From: Clostridia bacterium
Lineage (GTDB): Bacteria > Bacillota > Clostridia > Lachnospirales > Bianqueaceae
Direction of reading: 5' to 3'
Length of the DNA stretch: 64,000 bases
Assembly (NCBI GenBank): GCA_900764045.1
Contig: CAAFMN010000026.1
Location: 1 to 64,000, forward strand
In this document: positions 60,348-64,000 of the stretch, in pieces
Numbering within the stretch: the stretch's first letter is position 1
How the letters are laid out: each line of letters begins with the position of its first letter
Notes under the pieces: generated by a model
Seen by the model: the letters and a program-made list of their open reading frames with translations, nothing else
Told to the model about the DNA's origin: nothing
Database searches by the model: none
Made by a program: the position numbers and the translations under genes

Positions 60348-61114
60348 GCTTTGCGGCTCCTGTACCCGGTAAGGTCCTTGATGACTTCCCTGGCGATAAT
60401 CAGGCCGACGACAGAAGGAACAAAGGCGTTGCTGCCGGGAACCTGCGGGCGCTGTGTGCATTTCCGCGCGGTTCCGGACGGGCAGATACAATGGGCACGG
60501 CAGCTGATCGCCATATCATCAATCGGCGTGATCGGTGGTTCCTTAGAATATACCACCTTTAATTTTTTGATGCTTTTGCGCTTCAGCTCATAGCGCATAA
60601 CCTTCGCGAGCGGACATACTGATGTTTTATAGAGATCCGTCACCTCAAAAGCGGTCGGATCGACCTTGTTGCCGGCGCCCATGGAACTGATGATAGGAGT
60701 ACCGGCAGCGTCGGCATTGACAACAAGCGCGATTTTGCTGGTTACAGTATCAATGGCACCGACAATATAATCGTACTGCGTGAAATCAAACTGTTCCGCG
60801 GTATCCGGAGTATAAAATGTCTTATAGGTGTTGACGACCGCGTCTGGATTGATCTCATGGATTCTTTCGGCGGCGACATCTACTTTATATTTTCCGACGG
60901 TCTTTCGCGTCGCGTAGATCTGGGGGTTGATATTGGTCAGACAGACCTTGTCATCATCGATAAGGTCCGCCGTTCCGATGCCAGAACGGATAAGCGCTTC
61001 CACGGTATAACCGCCAACGCCGCCGATACAAAATACAGCAACACGGGAAGCAGCTAATTTTTCCATTGCTTCTTTACCGAATAACAGCTCGGTTCTTGAA
61101 AATTGATTCAGCAT
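60344..61114 (-). CDS. tcdA: tRNA threonylcarbamoyladenosine dehydratase (TcdA/CsdL)
   Basis: A 256-residue E1-like enzyme that cyclises t6A to ct6A at position 37 of ANN-decoding tRNAs. The ATP-binding CIGGVGGYTVEALIRSGIG, DDDKVCLTNINPQ and the later SSMGAGNKVDPT are characteristic. In E. coli it also pairs with a cysteine desulfurase (CsdA), as here. It is the first gene of a tightly overlapping operon with a perfect promoter and a dyad in its leader. Confidence 0.93.
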   Translation of the reverse strand: MLNQFSRTELLFGKEAMEKLAASRVAVFCIGGVGGYTVEALIRSGIGTADLIDDDKVCLTNINPQIYATRKTVGKYKVDVAAERIHEINPDAVVNTYKTFYTPDTAEQFDFTQYDYIVGAIDTVTSKIALVVNADAAGTPIISSMGAGNKVDPTAFEVTDLYKTSVCPLAKVMRYELKRKSIKKLKVVYSKEPPITPIDDMAISCRAHCICPSGTARKCTQRPQVPGSNAFVPSVVGLIIAREVIKDLTGYRSRKA

Positions 61115-61140
61115 GTCTTTCCTCTCTTTAATAACGATAT

Positions 61141-61163
61141 AAACACATAAAACCTATGTGTTT
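61141..61163. promoter_or_regulatory. Operator-like dyad in the tcdA leader
   Basis: AAACACATA-AAACC-TATGTGTTT is a perfect nine-base inverted repeat just downstream of the predicted start site of the minus-strand operon. Its position suits a repressor site. The binding protein is unknown. Confidence 0.7.
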
Positions 61164-61173
61164 AATAAGTTGC

Positions 61174-61202
61174 ATTATACGGCCTTTTGAGTGTATTGTC
61201 AA
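61174..61202 (-). promoter_or_regulatory. Perfect consensus promoter of the tcdA operon
   Basis: On the minus strand TTGACA (61202-61197), exactly 17 bases, TATAAT (61179-61174). A fully consensus promoter plus the adjacent dyad suggests strong expression held down by a repressor. Confidence 0.9.
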
Positions 61203-61344
61203 GAGCAGCACACTCCTGATCGGACTATTTCAAAGATGACACAAAGTTTCACTGTGGAAAAGATTAAAGTCGGAATAATCGACTATAAAGTAATTTAGGA
61301 AGAAGAACTTTTACAAAAAAATCGGTGCGGAGGGGAGCTTTCTA

Positions 61345-61373
61345 TTGACGTGATCAACAGATTGTACTATAAT
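61345..61373 (+). promoter_or_regulatory. Promoter of the SipW-type gene
   Basis: TTGACG (61345-61350), 17 bases, TATAAT (61368-61373). The gap 61115-61465 otherwise holds only this, the tcdA promoter and its dyad; I see no gene there. Confidence 0.8.
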
Positions 61374-61465
61374 TTTGGGAAAATGGTAGCAGTTTCTGCC
61401 GCCATTTCTACCGGAGGTTCCGGGTATAAAATTAGAAAAATATGCGAGGAAAGGAGGGGATTTCT

Positions 61466-62056
61466 ATGAAGCGCAGCATGAGTGGAAAAGCACTTGTGGG
61501 TTTGCTGGCGATTGTGCTGGTGATTGGTTGTGCAGTCGGCGGGACGGTGGCGTGGCTGGTTTCAAAGCCTGCGGCGATTACGAATACCTTTACTATAGGT
61601 GATATCAATGCTACCCTGGGCGAGACGGATAACACTTATCACATCGTTCCTGGTGTAAACATTTCTAAGGATCCTGTGGCGACAGTGAAGGCAAAGAGTG
61701 AGGACTGCTATCTGTTTGTACAGGTTACGGAGGAAAACTGGCCGGAGTTCAAGGAGACAGTCGATGGTAAGGAAGTCCGTAAGGTGAATTACGAGATCGA
61801 CGGTAATGTCTGGACGCCGTTGGAGGGCCATGAGGGCGTGTACTACTGTGTGGTTGACAAGGACGATACAGCGGATCAGGTCTTCAATATCCTGAAGGAT
61901 CAGCAGGTTACTGTCAGCAGCAGCCTGACCAAGGAAGAAGTGAATGAGGTTAAGACGCAGCCGAAGCTGACCTTCACCGTATACGCGGTCCAGAAGGCAC
62001 AGGTTGCGGACGCAGCCAAGGCTTGGGAGCTCGCGACGGCCAAGGCAGGTCAGTAA
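61466..62056 (+). CDS. SipW-dependent-type (camelysin/TasA-like) exported protein
   Basis: A 196-residue protein. The N-terminal signal GLLAIVLVIGCAVGGTVAWL followed by SKPAAITNTFTIGDI is the pattern of SipW-processed TasA/CalY proteins. The mature domain starts with beta strands (VATVKAKSEDCYLFVQVTEE). Such proteins form fibres or are surface proteases-like precursors; here the catalytic motif of camelysin is not evident. The ATG follows GGAGGGG. A large surface protein gene follows after a structured 165-base leader; no sipW-type peptidase gene is in the window. Confidence 0.8.
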   Translation: MKRSMSGKALVGLLAIVLVIGCAVGGTVAWLVSKPAAITNTFTIGDINATLGETDNTYHIVPGVNISKDPVATVKAKSEDCYLFVQVTEENWPEFKETVDGKEVRKVNYEIDGNVWTPLEGHEGVYYCVVDKDDTADQVFNILKDQQVTVSSSLTKEEVNEVKTQPKLTFTVYAVQKAQVADAAKAWELATAKAGQ

Positions 62057-62071
62057 TCTCAAATTTTGCGA

Positions 62072-62172
62072 GTACATAGCTTTGTACAAAGGCGGACTGC
62101 TCCCTTCGGGGAGCAGTCATAGGAGAGTACCCGACAGGAGCCGGATGCGATCCTATGGCTATCCCAGTCCGC
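62072..62172 (+). other. Structured leader RNA before the large surface protein gene
   Basis: Several helices are possible: GTACA/TGTAC (62072-62087); GACTGCTCCC / GGGAGCAGTC closed by a TTCG tetraloop (62095-62118); ATAGGA / TCCTAT (62119-62124 with 62151-62156); and GCGGACT / AGTCCGC (62092-62098 with 62166-62172), which competes with the tetraloop stem. Mutually exclusive helices suggest a regulatory RNA. I do not recognise the class. Confidence 0.5.
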
Positions 62173-62221
62173 GATAGACGGTAGGATGCTGGACGATACA
62201 GGAGAAAAGGAGTGAACCGTG

Positions 62222-64000
62222 ATGAAATATACACAGAAAATACTGGCGCAGCTGCTTGTGGTGCTGCTGGTGATAACCGCAAGTGTTCCTGCCACGTTGG
62301 TGGGGCATGCGTTGGAAACGGAGGAGCCGTCGGAGAATCAGTCACAGTCCACAGAGATGGTGGGGGATTCTGAGACGGATCCTGCAGAGGAGTCTGGGGC
62401 GGAGGAGTCGTCGGATACCGTGGAAAATAATGCCGAGGGAGAGGATTCCCGGGAAAATGACGAGGCGTTGACACAGCAAAAATCGGTGGTTACTGACGAA
62501 ACATATACGATTCAGTTTGATCTGAGCGGCGGCTTTTTCAGCGACAGAAATGGCGGAGAAGATAGCGTTATGGCCACGATCGGACAGAATATCATCCTTC
62601 CGGAGGCTCCGGAAAAGGAAGAACGCTGCTTTGCGGGCTGGTTGTCCACGCGGACCGGAGAGATCTATGAGGAGGACAGCAGCTATGTGGTCGTCGATGA
62701 CGATACGCTTACGGCTCAATGGAATATGCTTCAAGTGTTGGATGTGGACGCGGTCCCCCAGGACGGCAGTGCGATGAATGAGGCGGAGTGCGTGGTTGCG
62801 CCTATTTCGGAGGCGGATCAGGCCGATGTGGAGACAGCCGTGAATAATGCCTTTGAGGGAGACACCGTGGAGGCACGCAATGTCTTGGCGGTGGACATCA
62901 GCTTTGTCGGAGAGTCCGGAGAGGAACTGCAGCCGGAGGACGAAGAAAGCGTACCTGTGACGTTGACGGTTCCGCAGGAATATGTGGAGAACGCGGCTTT
63001 TCTGGTGGCTTTTCATATGGTGGAACAGGAGGATGGCAGTTATTTCGCGGAGCCGGTGCAGTATATGGCATGCACGGATGGTGAGCAGAAGATTCAATTC
63101 GGCGCTACAGGTTTTTCTATCTATGCGGTAGCGGCGGTAGGCAAAAAAGATACGGATGCGGAATCGGTACTGGTTCGGGACAATGGAACGAATACAGTTA
63201 TCTACGAAATGGAGGAGGAGCAGAGTCAGGTGTTCTTCTTCCTGGACGAGAATGCCGCGAACTACACATATCACCGCTATACCTGGACGGTCGAGGAAAA
63301 CGATGATACGATCCGGGCTTATTCAACTTCGATTTATTTTCAGGATAAGGACACTACATCCGATAACTCCAATAACTACCAGTATCCGTGGCTGTCCGTG
63401 GACGCTCTGCGGCCCGGCAAGGTTACGGTTACGGTGAACTATTACTGTTACAATGGGAATAGCTGGTGGAGACCTACAGGAACCGTGGAATCCGGTACGG
63501 TGAAATTTACATTGATCGTTACGGAGAAGGAAGACGGCCTTGCCATTGAGAATCACATCCCGGAAAACGGTACTTTGAAGCCGGTATGGCGCGGGACTGA
63601 AGCTAACACGAATGTGGATCATTATGTTTGGAATAAGTGGCATTTCTACACGTATAACCGCGGCGACGGATCTCCCGAGGCAAAGCCGACCAAGGTGCCG
63701 ATTGACGACGCGGCCATTTTGTCGGACGGTTCCATCAATGTGGCCATTGATGCCGGCGGTATTAGCCAAGAATTGGATGCCAAAGGAAACGATGTTCTAA
63801 GTATTAAGTTTTATACCTGTACGGCTTACGATGCGGATGGAAATGAACTTGGCACGGCGACGCACCGTGTGGAATACGGTGAGGATGTTCTGAATGGCAG
63901 CTTTGAGTATCCGCAGATTCCGAGAGGAACCAACTATGCCTTTGCCAATGGGGCCCGTCAGCTTTTCTGGAAAACAACGGCTCCGGGCGATGGCATCACA
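62222..64000 (+). CDS. Large secreted surface protein (5' part, runs off the window)
   Basis: At least 593 residues, open to the window edge. A signal peptide (about 1-30, LLVVLLVITASVPATLVGHA) is followed by an acidic Ser/Glu-rich stretch (32-85). A Flg_new/InlB B-repeat-like domain (about 93-145: YTIQFDLSGG ... GWLSTRTGEIY ... TLTAQWN) comes next. The rest is beta-rich, with aromatic-rich strands and NYYCYNGNSWWRP. The ATG has AAGGAG 10 bases upstream; a GTG lies one codon before it. It is probably wall-attached, with sorting signals beyond the window. It may be cotranscribed with the SipW-type gene. Confidence 0.8.
   Translation, partial: MKYTQKILAQLLVVLLVITASVPATLVGHALETEEPSENQSQSTEMVGDSETDPAEESGAEESSDTVENNAEGEDSRENDEALTQQKSVVTDETYTIQFDLSGGFFSDRNGGEDSVMATIGQNIILPEAPEKEERCFAGWLSTRTGEIYEEDSSYVVVDDDTLTAQWNMLQVLDVDAVPQDGSAMNEAECVVAPISEADQADVETAVNNAFEGDTVEARNVLAVDISFVGESGEELQPEDEESVPVTLTVPQEYVENAAFLVAFHMVEQEDGSYFAEPVQYMACTDGEQKIQFGATGFSIYAVAAVGKKDTDAESVLVRDNGTNTVIYEMEEEQSQVFFFLDENAANYTYHRYTWTVEENDDTIRAYSTSIYFQDKDTTSDNSNNYQYPWLSVDALRPGKVTVTVNYYCYNGNSWWRPTGTVESGTVKFTLIVTEKEDGLAIENHIPENGTLKPVWRGTEANTNVDHYVWNKWHFYTYNRGDGSPEAKPTKVPIDDAAILSDGSINVAIDAGGISQELDAKGNDVLSIKFYTCTAYDADGNELGTATHRVEYGEDVLNGSFEYPQIPRGTNYAFANGARQLFWKTTAPGDGIT

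Noticed and set aside
62057..62221. Known c-di-GMP riboswitch before the surface protein
   Set aside because: The conserved core of the GEMM-I or GEMM-II classes was looked for and not found.

Overview
The window looks like chromosomal DNA of an anaerobic, probably gut-associated Firmicute of class Clostridia. The signs are T-box control of an amino-acid importer, strong AGGAGG ribosome sites with frequent TTG/GTG starts, near-consensus sigma-A promoters with 17-base spacers, many lipoproteins, a camelysin/TasA-type protein, a GH95 fucosidase and two bacterial-microcompartment shell proteins. Genus is inference; there is no rRNA here.

Layout: 1-400 tRNA-Thr/Tyr/fMet; 443-4571 a MarR regulator with a heterodimeric ABC exporter; 4743-8114 an A+T-rich helicase/nuclease/exonuclease fusion; 8126-13688 a TetR regulator divergent from an MMPL exporter and its heptad-repeat partner, with three operators; 13743-15491 an IlvD/Edd dehydratase; 15586-18581 a T-box-controlled tryptophan-type ABC importer; 18588-19593 copy 1 of a nuclease-plus-hairpin-array element; 19644-23801 a giant STAND-like ATPase; 23976-25976 a branching enzyme; 26040-32071 an A+T-rich decayed island (SOS promoter, IS21 remnant, ECF sigma factor with ectodomain, duplicated lipoprotein with a cut-off OmpA domain, orphan holin/endolysin).

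The second half holds a duplicated-domain lipoprotein (32194), a lipoprotein/pcp pair (33748-36047), a long plus-strand run cobW, SGNH, DUF4358, GTPase, proA, ade (36221-42711), an AraC regulator, a cyclophilin, a yqeY/GH95 operon divergent from a dipeptide epimerase and a HAD gene, two BMC shell genes, a cold-shock gene, a purine permease, a minus-strand membrane/surface operon (51972-55249), tRNA-Trp, a cytidine deaminase, a chimeric pseudogene, copy 2 of the nuclease/array element (56712-57866), a tRNA-modification operon (tcdA, cysteine desulfurase, ttcA) with a perfect consensus promoter and operator, and a SipW-type protein followed by the start of a large surface protein that runs off the window.

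The strongest candidate for an undescribed system is the paired element at 18588-19593 and 56712-57866. Each copy has a hairpin masking the ribosome site, a PD-(D/E)XK-like gene, an identical 26-base leader, and a downstream array of CTGGTACAC/GTGTACCAG dyads repeating every 73-75 bases. The second is the 1123-residue SF1 helicase, PD-(D/E)XK, DEDDh exonuclease and HhH fusion at 4743-8114.
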